Assembly: GCA_045630965.1 (NCBI GenBank)
Contig: JAZQTU010000030.1
Location: 1-64,000, forward strand
DNA from: HGM04593 sp045630965
GTDB lineage: Bacteria > Bacteroidota > Bacteroidia > Bacteroidales > Bacteroidaceae
Reading direction: 5' to 3'
Length of the DNA: 64,000 bases
The notes under the pieces were generated by a model that did no database searches, was not told the origin of the DNA, and worked only from the letters and a program-made list of their open reading frames with translations. Shown here piece by piece: positions 51,725 through 60,227 of this stretch; position 1 is the first letter of the stretch; each line of letters opens with the position of its first letter. A program made the position numbers and the translations under genes.

Positions 51725-51907
51725 ATGGCAAGCAAAATCAAAATTGCAGGATTGGTAATCTTCATCATCGGTGCCATCCTTATTATCCTCAGCCACTTCT
51801 TGGGTTGGAACAACATGAATTTGGTGAATTTCGGTTCAATAGTTCTTATGATTGCCGGTTTGGTAGCATACATTGCTGCTGCAAAAAAGGTTCTTGAAGA
51901 GAAATAA
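51725..51907 (+). CDS. small two-helix membrane protein, unknown function
   Basis: 60 residues: IAGLVIFIIGAILIILSHFLGW and VNFGSIVLMIAGLVAYIAAAK form two transmembrane helices joined by a short NNMNL turn, with basic residues at both ends. It has its own promoter and a strong terminator, so it is probably expressed as a monocistron. No family recognised. Confidence 0.7.
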   Translation: MASKIKIAGLVIFIIGAILIILSHFLGWNNMNLVNFGSIVLMIAGLVAYIAAAKKVLEEK

Positions 51908-51923
51908 CCATTCAATTACAAAA

Positions 51924-51970
51924 CAATAAAATGGACTGACATTATTTAACAATGTCAGTCCATTTTATTG
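51924..51970. terminator. bidirectional terminator between the small gene and rprY
   Basis: Perfect 20-bp inverted repeat (51924-51943 and 51951-51970), GGACTGACATT core, 7-nt loop, A-run and T-run at the ends. Between convergent genes. Confidence 0.85.
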
Positions 51971-51979
51971 TTAAAGTTA

Positions 51980-52681
51980 TCATGCTTCAATTTCGGGAGC
52001 GATGAGCTTATATCCCTTTCCATGAATATTGATGATTTCTATTGACTCATCAGCTTTAAGATGCTTACGTAATTTTGTAATATACACATCCATACTACGA
52101 GCATTGAAGTAGTTATCATCGGTCCAGACCGTCTTCAATGCGAAATCACGCTGAAGGATTTCATTCTGATGAGCACAAAGCAAGTTCAATAGCTCAGACT
52201 CCTTTGTTGTTAGTTTCTTCTGCTCATCACCGATAGTAAGCAACTGTTTCTTTGTGTCAAACTGGAAACGTCCAATCTTGTACAATGCCGTCTCCTTGTT
52301 TTTCTTTCCGCACACACGACGCAAGACTGTCTCAATACGCACTACAAGTACCTCCATACTGAACGGCTTGGTAATATAGTCATCAGCACCAATCTTGAAA
52401 CCCTCAAGAATATCTTCATTAAGTGTTTTTGCTGTCAGGAAAATTATAGGAATATCAGGGTTTGCCTGACGAATCTCCTGTGCCAATGTAAAACCATCCT
52501 TTATAGGCATCATAACATCAAGCACACATATATCAAACTTACCATTAAGGAAAGCCTTATAGCCGGCATCTCCGTCAGGACAAAGCTCTGCGTAGTAACC
52601 TTTTGCCTGCAGGTATTCACGCAACAGCATACCCAGATTCTCATCATCTTCGCATAGCAAAATTCTCTGTTTCTCTTCCAT
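51980..52681 (-). CDS. rprY: OmpR-family response regulator RprY
   Basis: About 233 residues. Receiver domain with CEDDENLG acidic pair and phospho-acceptor Asp in CVLDVMMPIKDG; FLTAKT and IGADDYITKPFS (switch Thr and Lys). Winged-helix DNA-binding domain from about 135 (LTTKESELLNLLC, RSMDVYITKLRKHL, INIHGKGYKL). Sequence strongly recalls Bacteroides RprY. In this lineage RprXY is a global regulator with the partner kinase upstream. Met at 52687 is an alternative start. Confidence 0.92.
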   Translation of the reverse strand: MEEKQRILLCEDDENLGMLLREYLQAKGYYAELCPDGDAGYKAFLNGKFDICVLDVMMPIKDGFTLAQEIRQANPDIPIIFLTAKTLNEDILEGFKIGADDYITKPFSMEVLVVRIETVLRRVCGKKNKETALYKIGRFQFDTKKQLLTIGDEQKKLTTKESELLNLLCAHQNEILQRDFALKTVWTDDNYFNARSMDVYITKLRKHLKADESIEIINIHGKGYKLIAPEIEA

Positions 52682-52687
52682 AATCAT

Positions 52688-54220
52688 TTATTTTAAAGGT
52701 AATACAATTATAAATGTTGTTCCAACGCCCACTTCGCTTTCGGCACGTATAGAGCCACGGTGCGCCTTGACCATCTGCTTTACATAAGCCAGTCCAAGAC
52801 CGAACCCTTTAACATTGTGAACGTTTCCCGTTTGTACACGGTAGAATTTATCAAAAATCTTCTTCAGGTTATCCTTGCTTATACCAACTCCATTATCTTT
52901 TACCGATAGCATAAAACTATCACCGGCATTCCATGTACGTATCTCAAGCGCGATGGACACATCGGGACGTTTATACTTCATTGCATTATCCATGAGATTA
53001 AACACCACATTGGTAAAGTGCATCTCATCGACATAGATAAATGGATCCTCTGCTTCAAACCTTGAGACAATAGAACCGCCATTCTGCTCAACCTTTACAG
53101 CAAAAGTATTGATGATACCGGCCAACAATTCATTGGCATCAAGTTCCTTCATCTTGAGTGAAGCCGTATTCTTGTCGTCAAACATCGACATCTGCAACAC
53201 TTTGTCAACCTGGAAGCGCAACCTTTTAGTCTCACTTGATATGACTCCAGAAAGTTTGCTGAACATTTCAGGGGATTTTGCAACCGACTGGTCCTGCAAC
53301 ATCTGAGCAGCAAGCGATATCGTTGATATCGGTGTCTTGAACTCATGAGTCATATTATTGATGAAGTCATTCTTCATTTCAGTAAATTTCTTATGCCTTA
53401 CAGCCATGTACAATGTTATCACAAATGTTATTAACAAAACTAATGTAAACAACATGGAAGGAAGCATAAATTTAACCGAACCGTAAATATAATTGTTCAG
53501 ATATCTTGACGGAAATATTATTTCAAGCACAGCCATACGCGTTGGAGGGTCATTCTTGAATAGCATTTCATTATACACGGTTGCACGTTTGTCACTCTGA
53601 TAATCAGAACAACGGTAAACCTCCTCCATGCTGTTCGACAACACTCTGAAATGATATGGCATATCAATACCATTATTCGCAAGCTCCATTTTTATCGCCT
53701 GATCAAGAGTTTCAAAGTCTATTCTTGACTTCAATGGTTTTTCACTCGCCTGATACAGCATATTATATATCACCTCGTCAAGCAATGCCCGCTGATACTT
53801 ATATCTCATTCTCAACACATCAAGAGAAAGTCTCTGCGCCTCTTCCACCGAAAGGTTCTTCCCTTTTTCCAGAGGTTTATTGTCAAAATGTGGCGGATTA
53901 AGTACAAAAGTCTTGAATTCGAATTTGGAAACAACGTCACCACTTTCGGACGAAGTCACATAGCTATGTTCAAATTTTATTCCATTATCATTAAGCTGAC
54001 CACGGAGAATATCACGACGCACATCCTGAGAAAGATATTCACGCATTTCAGCCATTTCAACATCATACGACACCTGATAGAGTGCACGCCTTACGCCCTC
54101 TTCAAAATGCCCCTTACGCATCCTCACCATAGCATTGATGTACGACACCTGCAAGTAGAGCAATGCAAAGCAGCATACACCCATAACAACTCCAACTATC
54201 AGTATAATCTTCTTTTTCAT
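52688..54220 (-). CDS. rprX: sensor histidine kinase RprX
   Basis: About 510 residues from MKKKIILIVGVVMG. Two transmembrane helices (about 4-24 and 245-268) enclose a periplasmic sensor domain of about 220 residues without recognised fold. HisKA H-box THEFKTPISTISLAAQ (phospho-acceptor His), then N-box LMDNAMKY, G1 VKDNGVGIS and G2 GFGLGLAYVKQM. Adjacent to rprY (6-bp gap). The longer frame to 54256 would cover the promoter-like box at 54225-54232. Confidence 0.92.
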   Translation of the reverse strand: MKKKIILIVGVVMGVCCFALLYLQVSYINAMVRMRKGHFEEGVRRALYQVSYDVEMAEMREYLSQDVRRDILRGQLNDNGIKFEHSYVTSSESGDVVSKFEFKTFVLNPPHFDNKPLEKGKNLSVEEAQRLSLDVLRMRYKYQRALLDEVIYNMLYQASEKPLKSRIDFETLDQAIKMELANNGIDMPYHFRVLSNSMEEVYRCSDYQSDKRATVYNEMLFKNDPPTRMAVLEIIFPSRYLNNYIYGSVKFMLPSMLFTLVLLITFVITLYMAVRHKKFTEMKNDFINNMTHEFKTPISTISLAAQMLQDQSVAKSPEMFSKLSGVISSETKRLRFQVDKVLQMSMFDDKNTASLKMKELDANELLAGIINTFAVKVEQNGGSIVSRFEAEDPFIYVDEMHFTNVVFNLMDNAMKYKRPDVSIALEIRTWNAGDSFMLSVKDNGVGISKDNLKKIFDKFYRVQTGNVHNVKGFGLGLAYVKQMVKAHRGSIRAESEVGVGTTFIIVLPLK

Positions 54221-54224
54221 ACAG

Positions 54225-54232
54225 CAAATATA
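54225..54232 (-). promoter_or_regulatory. possible -7 box (TATATTTG) for rprXY
   Basis: Minus-strand TATATTTG 5 nt upstream of the chosen rprX ATG. If used, the transcript would be leaderless; otherwise the true start or promoter is elsewhere. Confidence 0.35.
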
Positions 54233-54380
54233 ACCAGAGACAACAATGATGCACAATTATAGACAATCTTTTATCAATATTTTTTCTATAATTAACAGTT
54301 GCACACTATTTAATTATCATTTTAACAAGTACATTTTTGAAATAGATATAATTATAGTAAAAACAAACTCTAATTTAACA

Positions 54381-54411
54381 AAACAAGGCGAGAAAAACTC
54401 CCGCCTTGTTT
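54381..54411 (-). terminator. terminator after the EF-G2-like gene
   Basis: AAACAAGGCG/CGCCTTGTTT 10-bp arms with an 11-nt loop, followed on the minus strand by T-rich sequence, 20 bp after the stop. Confidence 0.75.
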
Positions 54412-54430
54412 CAAATTATATTCCAAAGTA

Positions 54431-56584
54431 TTACTCCTCGTCTTTCACTGCAAGTTCCTCAACGAGTTTATTCTGTACATCACCCGGAACGAGTTCATAT
54501 GTCGAAGGCGACATTATGAAAGATGCACGACCACCTGTGAGTGAACTCAATGTTGTTGAATAAGAAGCCATCTCTTTCAAAGGTACCTTTGCAGAGAGTT
54601 TCTCATAACCATTCTCACTCTCCATACCCATAATCATACCACGACGACCCTGAATATCGCTCATGACGTCACCCATCTTGTCTGACGGAACAAAGACCTC
54701 AACATCATATACAGGCTCAAGAATCTTTGGACCGGCCTCACGGAATGCAGCACTGAAGGCATTACGTCCTGCAAGCATGAATGAAAGTTCGTTAGAGTCA
54801 ACCGGGTGCATCTTACCGTCATAGACGATAACACGTACATCGCGTGCATATGAGCCAGTCAACGGACCACGTTCCATACGTTCCATAACACCTTTAAGGA
54901 TTGCCGGCATGAAACGAGCATCAATACTACCTCCGACAATGCTGTTTACAAAGACAAGTTTGCCACCCCATTCAAGAGAAACCTCCTCAACACCCTTGGC
55001 ATTGATTTTGAGTTCCTGACCACCAAAACGATATACATCCTGCAATGGCTTGCCATCCTCATAAGGCTCTACAATCATATGCACCTCACCGAACTGACCT
55101 GCACCACCCGACTGTTTCTTGTGACGATAATCGGCACGTGCAGCCTTTGTAATGGTTTCGCGGTATGGAATCTTAGGCTCTTCATATTTAACCTGAATCT
55201 TCTCAACATGCTCAAGACGCCATTTCAATGTACGCAAGTGAAATTCTCCCTGACCGTAGACAATTGTCTGACGAAGTTCTTTTGACTGCTCGATACGCCA
55301 TGTAGGATCCTCTTCGTGCATACGGTTGAGTACCTGCATCATTTTCTCTATTTCAGATTCATTAACAGGCTTGATAGCACGTGAATATTTAGATGCCGGA
55401 TATTTCACCAATGCGAACTTATGGTTAGCATCCTTGGCATTGAGGGTATTTCCAATTTTTATATCCTTGAGTTTTACAGTACATCCAAGATCACCGGCCT
55501 TGAGTTCATCCACAGCTACACGGTTTGCACCGGCACTGCAGTATATCTGTGCAATACGCTCCTTTGAGCCACGGTCCGCATTAAGGAGATCATCACCAGC
55601 CTTGAGAGTACCGCTCATAACCTTAAAGTAGTTTACTTCACCGATATGTGGTTCTACTGAAGTCTTATAGAAGAATATTGATGTAGGAGCCTCGCTGTTG
55701 TAAGGAACTGTTTCACCTTCGGCATCTACAGGCTGTGGCATATCTGTAATTTCAGGAGCAACATTAGCAAGGAATTCAAGCAGACGACTTACTGCAACAT
55801 CAGTAGATGCAGAACAGCAAAGAACCGGATATACACTGTCTGTAGAGAGACCAAGGCGTGCACCCATACGGATTTCATCAGTAGAAAGTTCTTCACTCTC
55901 AAAGAACTTATCCATCAAGCCCTCCTCATTTTCAGCAGCTTTCTCAACAAGTTCCATGTGGAGAGCCTTTGCCTTTTCAAGTTCACCGGCTGGGATGTCC
56001 TCAACGATAGGAGCCTGACCTTCGCCGACATAAGTAAGTTTTTTCATCAACAGAACGTCGATGATAGTGCTGAAACCAGGACCTGCATTCAAAGGATACT
56101 GTACTGGAACAACCTTTGTGCCATAGATTGACTGCAACTGTTCGATAATAGTATCGTAGTCACATTTCTCGTTGTCAACCTGGTTTACAACGAACATCAT
56201 AGGCTTCTTCATTTTCTTCACATAACGGTAGCAGTTCTGTGTACCGACCTCAACACCGTACTGACCGTTGATGACCATCATTGCCAAGTCTGCTACAGTC
56301 ATAGCGCTGACCATACTGCCAGCGAAATCATCAGAACCCGGACAGTCAATGAGATTCAATTTCTTACCAGCCTGTTCAATCTGGAATACAGTTGAAAACA
56401 CCGAATAGCCATACTCCTGTTCTACAGGGAAATAGTCGCTAACGGTGTTCTTTGCGTCTATAGAACCTCTACGTTTAATGATTCCACCCTCATAGAGCAT
56501 AGCCTCTGTGAGAGTGGTTTTTCCAGAGCCGGAACAGCCTACGATTGCAATGTTCTTGATTTCGTTGGTTTGATAAGTTTTCAT
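54431..56584 (-). CDS. fusA2: EF-G paralog (EF-G2-type elongation factor)
   Basis: 717 residues with all five EF-G domains, including intact domains IV-V (YARDVRVIVYDGKMHPVDSNELSF). The GTPase sites are altered: P-loop GCSGSGKT (16-23) instead of GHIDAGKT; switch I EYGYSV (57-62) instead of ERGITI; DCPGSDDF (80-87) with Ser84 where EF-G has the catalytic His; NQVD (133-136) for NKxD. This fits the EF-G2 paralog of Bacteroides thetaiotaomicron, which I recall as supporting translation without GTP hydrolysis during carbon limitation. Neighbours rprXY and rpsF-rpsR-rplI match that context. A short ORF abuts its start. Confidence 0.88.
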   Translation of the reverse strand: MKTYQTNEIKNIAIVGCSGSGKTTLTEAMLYEGGIIKRRGSIDAKNTVSDYFPVEQEYGYSVFSTVFQIEQAGKKLNLIDCPGSDDFAGSMVSAMTVADLAMMVINGQYGVEVGTQNCYRYVKKMKKPMMFVVNQVDNEKCDYDTIIEQLQSIYGTKVVPVQYPLNAGPGFSTIIDVLLMKKLTYVGEGQAPIVEDIPAGELEKAKALHMELVEKAAENEEGLMDKFFESEELSTDEIRMGARLGLSTDSVYPVLCCSASTDVAVSRLLEFLANVAPEITDMPQPVDAEGETVPYNSEAPTSIFFYKTSVEPHIGEVNYFKVMSGTLKAGDDLLNADRGSKERIAQIYCSAGANRVAVDELKAGDLGCTVKLKDIKIGNTLNAKDANHKFALVKYPASKYSRAIKPVNESEIEKMMQVLNRMHEEDPTWRIEQSKELRQTIVYGQGEFHLRTLKWRLEHVEKIQVKYEEPKIPYRETITKAARADYRHKKQSGGAGQFGEVHMIVEPYEDGKPLQDVYRFGGQELKINAKGVEEVSLEWGGKLVFVNSIVGGSIDARFMPAILKGVMERMERGPLTGSYARDVRVIVYDGKMHPVDSNELSFMLAGRNAFSAAFREAGPKILEPVYDVEVFVPSDKMGDVMSDIQGRRGMIMGMESENGYEKLSAKVPLKEMASYSTTLSSLTGGRASFIMSPSTYELVPGDVQNKLVEELAVKDEE

Positions 56585-56585
56585 A

Positions 56586-56669
56586 TTATTTTTGTTTTAG
56601 TATGGAAAAGGAGCAAAAGCAACAAAACAAATAATCATCATCATTACCGACAGTCTTTACCTGCATCAT
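56586..56669 (-). other. candidate leader peptide (27 aa) upstream of fusA2
   Basis: ATG-initiated frame (MMQVKTVGNDDDY..., with a CCFC cluster), preceded by purine-rich GGAGTCGGGG. Its TAA ends 1 nt before the fusA2 ATG, the spacing expected of translational coupling. Too short for ORF tools and could be chance; no conservation data available here. Confidence 0.35.
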
Positions 56670-56785
56670 CCCCGACTCCTGTTCCAAAATGTTAGTTAGT
56701 TAAAAGTTTCGTTTGGCAATGTAGGAATTTTCTAAAACAAAAGCAAATAGAAGAGGATTGTTTTTTCAAAAAGAAAGAAAAAATT

Positions 56786-56793
56786 TAACTTCG
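56786..56793 (+). promoter_or_regulatory. -7 box (TAACTTCG) for hemW
   Basis: TAACTTCG 27 bp upstream of hemW. The 236-bp divergent gap also holds the fusA2 leader and must contain the fusA2 promoter, but I find no exact -7 match for it. Confidence 0.55.
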
Positions 56794-56820
56794 CAACTGT
56801 TTTTTAACAACAAGTAACAT

Positions 56821-57948
56821 ATGGCCGGTATATATATACACATACCATTCTGCAAACAACGTTGCAGATACTGCGCATTCTACTCTTCTACCTTATATAA
56901 TATAAAGGAAGAGTATGCCAATGCTGTATGCAAAGAACTCGCTATGCGCAAGAGTTATGCAGGTAAAGACACTATTGAAACAATATATTTTGGAGGAGGA
57001 ACCCCTTCAACTCTTCCAACAGTATTGCTACAGAACATATGCAATGCCATTTATGCCAACTACACCGTAAGCGACAATGCCGAGATAACCATTGAGTGTA
57101 ACCCCGATGACTTAACACCAGAGTTCCTTACCGAACTGAAACAGTTGCCGTTCAACCGGATAAGCATGGGCATACAGAGTTTTGACAATGAACAACTGAA
57201 GCGTTTAGGACGCAGACACGATGCCGAAAAAGCACGCGAGGCTGTTGACAACGCCCGTGCCGCAGGATACAACAACATAAGCATAGACCTGATGTTCGCA
57301 CTACCCGGCTCCACAAAAGAGAGTTGGCAACACGACCTTGAAAATGCTATAGCTCTAAAACCCGACCATTTGTCGGCATACAATCTTATGTACGAAGAGG
57401 GCACACCACTGTACCATGCGCTGGAACGTGGCGAGTTTGCAGAACTGAGCGAGGAGGAGAATGTAGAACAGTTCCGTATGCTTATTGAAACTATGAAAAA
57501 AGCAGGCTACCGCCATTACGAAATTTCAAACTTCGCATTACCCGGCAAGGAGAGCCGTCACAACAGCAGCTACTGGAACGATACGCCGTATATCGGCTAC
57601 GGAGCTGCCGCACACTCGTACAACGGTATATCGCGTGAATGGAATATTGCTAACGTCAAAGAATATATAAAAGGAATAGAAAGCGGAGAGCGGAACTACG
57701 AGATTGAACACCTCACAGAAGAGGAACGCTACAACGACACCATACTCACCCGCCTACGTACCGCCGACGGAATACCACTCGCATGGATGAAAGAAAAATT
57801 CAGCGACAGACTCAACCGATACATGCTACTCGCCGCAGAAAAACAGATTGAATACGGCAACCTCAAAAAGGTAAACGGTTCGCTGTCACTTACAGAAAAG
57901 GGAATTTTTATCAGCGATGCGGTAATAAGAGAACTGATATATGTATAA
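56821..57948 (+). CDS. hemW: HemW-type radical SAM protein (heme chaperone)
   Basis: 375 residues. Radical SAM cluster motif CKQRCRYC (CxxxCxxC, about residues 12-19) following GIYIHIPF; FGGGTPS, ECNPDD, RISMGIQSFD and SIDLMFALPGST are typical. Length and the N terminus fit HemW rather than coproporphyrinogen dehydrogenase HemN, which is longer. HemW binds heme and inserts it into target proteins. Single gene sharing a terminator with glmM. Confidence 0.92.
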   Translation: MAGIYIHIPFCKQRCRYCAFYSSTLYNIKEEYANAVCKELAMRKSYAGKDTIETIYFGGGTPSTLPTVLLQNICNAIYANYTVSDNAEITIECNPDDLTPEFLTELKQLPFNRISMGIQSFDNEQLKRLGRRHDAEKAREAVDNARAAGYNNISIDLMFALPGSTKESWQHDLENAIALKPDHLSAYNLMYEEGTPLYHALERGEFAELSEEENVEQFRMLIETMKKAGYRHYEISNFALPGKESRHNSSYWNDTPYIGYGAAAHSYNGISREWNIANVKEYIKGIESGERNYEIEHLTEEERYNDTILTRLRTADGIPLAWMKEKFSDRLNRYMLLAAEKQIEYGNLKKVNGSLSLTEKGIFISDAVIRELIYV

Positions 57949-57950
57949 AA

Positions 57951-57986
57951 AATGATTGGTGAGAATAAATTTTCTCACCAATCATT
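57951..57986. terminator. bidirectional terminator between hemW and glmM
   Basis: Perfect 15-bp inverted repeat AATGATTGGTGAGAA and complement (57951-57965, 57972-57986), A-run before and T-run after. Confidence 0.88.
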
Positions 57987-58002
57987 TTTATCAATCAAGA
58001 AT

Positions 58003-59391
58003 TTACATCAAGCTATTTGCGAGTGCAAGGATTTCCTCACCGATCGCATCAGCAGCCTCCTGTGTAGGGCCCTCTGAATATATGCGGATGATTGGTTCAG
58101 TATTACTCTTACGCAAGTGCACCCATGTCTCAGGGAAGTCAAGTTTAACACCGTCAACAGTATTAATCTCTGCCTTGCCTGCGTATGTAGCCTTGATCTT
58201 CTCAAGGATAGCATCAACATCGCAACCAGGCTTCAAATCAATACGGTTTTTACCCATAAAGTAAGCAGGGTATGTTGCACGCAATTCGCTTACAGTCTTT
58301 TTCTCGTGAGCAAGGTGACTCAAGAACAAGCAGATACCAACCAAAGCATCGCGACCGGCGTGGCAAGCAGGATATATGACACCGCCATTGCCTTCGCCAC
58401 CGATGATAGCGTTTGTCTCGCGCATCTTGGTAACAACGTTCACCTCGCCTACAGCTGAAGCTGTATATGTACAACCGTGAGCATTAGTAACATCGCGGAG
58501 CGCACGTGTCGAACTTAAGTTAGAAACAGTATTACCCGGAGTATGTTTCAAAACATAGTCAGCAACAGTAACAAGTGTATACTCCTCACCATACATCTCG
58601 CCGTTCTCACAGATAATAGCAAGGCGGTCAACGTCAGGGTCAACAACAAAAGCAACGTCGTTACCACCCTTTGCCATAAGTCCCATGATATCGCCCAGGT
58701 TCTTTGCAAGAGGCTCTGGATTGTGCTGGAAGTCACCTGTTGGCTCGCAGTAGAGTTTATCAACCTTTGTGATACCCAACTTCTCAAAAAGTTTTGGAAG
58801 GACAACACCACCAACTGAGTTCACGCAGTCTATCGCAACTTTGAAACCAGCAGCCTTGATAGCCTCAACATCAACAAGAGGCAATGCAAGAACAGCCTCA
58901 ATATGTTTGTCATCATAAGACTCGTCCAGACGATACTTACCGAGAGTCTCAACATCAGCATAGTCAAATTCCTCGGCAGCAGCGATGCGAAGCACCTCCT
59001 GGCCTTCAGCAGCATTCAAGAACTCACCTTTCTCGTTAAGGAGCTTGAGTGCATTCCACTGACGTGGGTTGTGGCTTGCTGTAAGAATGATACCACCGCA
59101 AGCATCCTCCATTGTAACAGCAACTTCTGTTGTAGGAGTAGATGCGAGACCTATATCAACAACATCAAAGCCCATACCCATGAGAGTACCACAAACAATC
59201 TTGTTTACCATGTCGCCAGAAAGACGTGCATCACGGCCAACAACGATCTTGTTGCTTGTCTTTGTTGTTGTCTTACGTATCAGCGCAGCATACGCTGATG
59301 TCAATTTCACTACATCCAGAGGGGTCAAGCCTTCATCTGCTCTACCACCGATTGTACCTCTGATACCTGAGATGGATTTAATAAGTGTCAT
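58003..59391 (-). CDS. glmM: phosphoglucosamine mutase
   Basis: Converts glucosamine 6-phosphate to glucosamine 1-phosphate for UDP-GlcNAc, peptidoglycan and LPS. 462 residues. Phosphoserine loop TASHNP (104-109, Ser106), metal loop DPDVDR, sugar loop GGEGNGG (GlmM type, unlike GGEESFG of the other mutase), and phosphate loop RKSNTEPIIRIY. Downstream of the DUF4827 gene by 24 bp, a neighbour order seen across Bacteroides. Confidence 0.93.
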   Translation of the reverse strand: MTLIKSISGIRGTIGGRADEGLTPLDVVKLTSAYAALIRKTTTKTSNKIVVGRDARLSGDMVNKIVCGTLMGMGFDVVDIGLASTPTTEVAVTMEDACGGIILTASHNPRQWNALKLLNEKGEFLNAAEGQEVLRIAAAEEFDYADVETLGKYRLDESYDDKHIEAVLALPLVDVEAIKAAGFKVAIDCVNSVGGVVLPKLFEKLGITKVDKLYCEPTGDFQHNPEPLAKNLGDIMGLMAKGGNDVAFVVDPDVDRLAIICENGEMYGEEYTLVTVADYVLKHTPGNTVSNLSSTRALRDVTNAHGCTYTASAVGEVNVVTKMRETNAIIGGEGNGGVIYPACHAGRDALVGICLFLSHLAHEKKTVSELRATYPAYFMGKNRIDLKPGCDVDAILEKIKATYAGKAEINTVDGVKLDFPETWVHLRKSNTEPIIRIYSEGPTQEAADAIGEEILALANSLM

Positions 59392-59415
59392 ATTAGTTAT
59401 AAGTTAGGTTATATA

Positions 59416-60084
59416 TTATTCATTAGAAATTGCAGCCTCATCCTCCTCATAGTCATAAAGTTGTTCGGGCTGGAATGTTATCTCATAAAAACACGGATAA
59501 ACATATGTTGTGGCGTTTGATGTACCCTTTGTATGAGGAACAATAAGATTTACCTTTGCCAACTGAGACTGGTGACGGGTAAACCAAAGGTAGTTAAAGG
59601 GAATGAGCCATGCAGTAGGCACATAACTGCTCTCATATACTGTCGCCATCATACCAGAAACAAAAGCTGCAGTGAATGTACCGCTATTGTTTGTCACACG
59701 CATTTCATCGTAATCACTATAATATTTATTTCCCGAAATGGTATCACCGTCCTGAATATTAACTTCAAAATATCGCACAAGCATGTTGCGTGTATCCCCC
59801 TCCTCTATTCGGCGGGCATCGTCAGCCCCCTTGGGGTTACATACTATCTGCATATACACGCCATCAATCTCAACATATTCGTTCAAGTCAATATTTGTCG
59901 TAGAATCCTGAGCAACAAATTTTTCGTATGTTATGGTATTGATGCCCTGTTCCTTGATATAATCCTGTATTGCCTTTATCTCCTTCTCTTTCATTTCGGA
60001 ATAGGTCACAGAGTCGTCACACGCCACCATGAATACCAGAAGAAGAGTATAAAAAAGGAAGTTTCTTAATTTATTCACTGTCAT
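59416..60084 (-). CDS. DUF4827 lipoprotein
   Basis: 222 residues, lipobox VFMVAC with lipidated Cys22. Mature part begins with a helix (KEKEIKAIQDYIKEQGI) and continues with an FKBP-like pattern (VARYF-like MLVRYFEVNIQDGDTISGN, VPTAWLIPFNYLWFTRHQSQLAKVNLIVPHTKGT read in pieces). Some relatives are annotated as peptidyl-prolyl isomerase-like, but activity is unproven. Probably in the outer or inner membrane facing the periplasm. Promoter at 60143-60150; co-transcribed with glmM. Confidence 0.82.
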   Translation of the reverse strand: MTVNKLRNFLFYTLLLVFMVACDDSVTYSEMKEKEIKAIQDYIKEQGINTITYEKFVAQDSTTNIDLNEYVEIDGVYMQIVCNPKGADDARRIEEGDTRNMLVRYFEVNIQDGDTISGNKYYSDYDEMRVTNNSGTFTAAFVSGMMATVYESSYVPTAWLIPFNYLWFTRHQSQLAKVNLIVPHTKGTSNATTYVYPCFYEITFQPEQLYDYEEDEAAISNE

Positions 60085-60142
60085 ATATTTTCGATATCAA
60101 CCGCTCTTGCCCAAGCAAGATTTTCAAAATTACAATTTTTCG

Positions 60143-60150
60143 CGAAGATA
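60143..60150 (-). promoter_or_regulatory. -7 box (TATCTTCG) for DUF4827-glmM
   Basis: Minus-strand TATCTTCG 59 bp upstream of the DUF4827 start. Confidence 0.55.
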
Positions 60151-60227
60151 ACAAAAAGCCACGAAAAAAAATCTTTATATTTATAAAACAAGTATAAAAA
60201 AGTTGTTGCAAATGGAAAACATTACCA

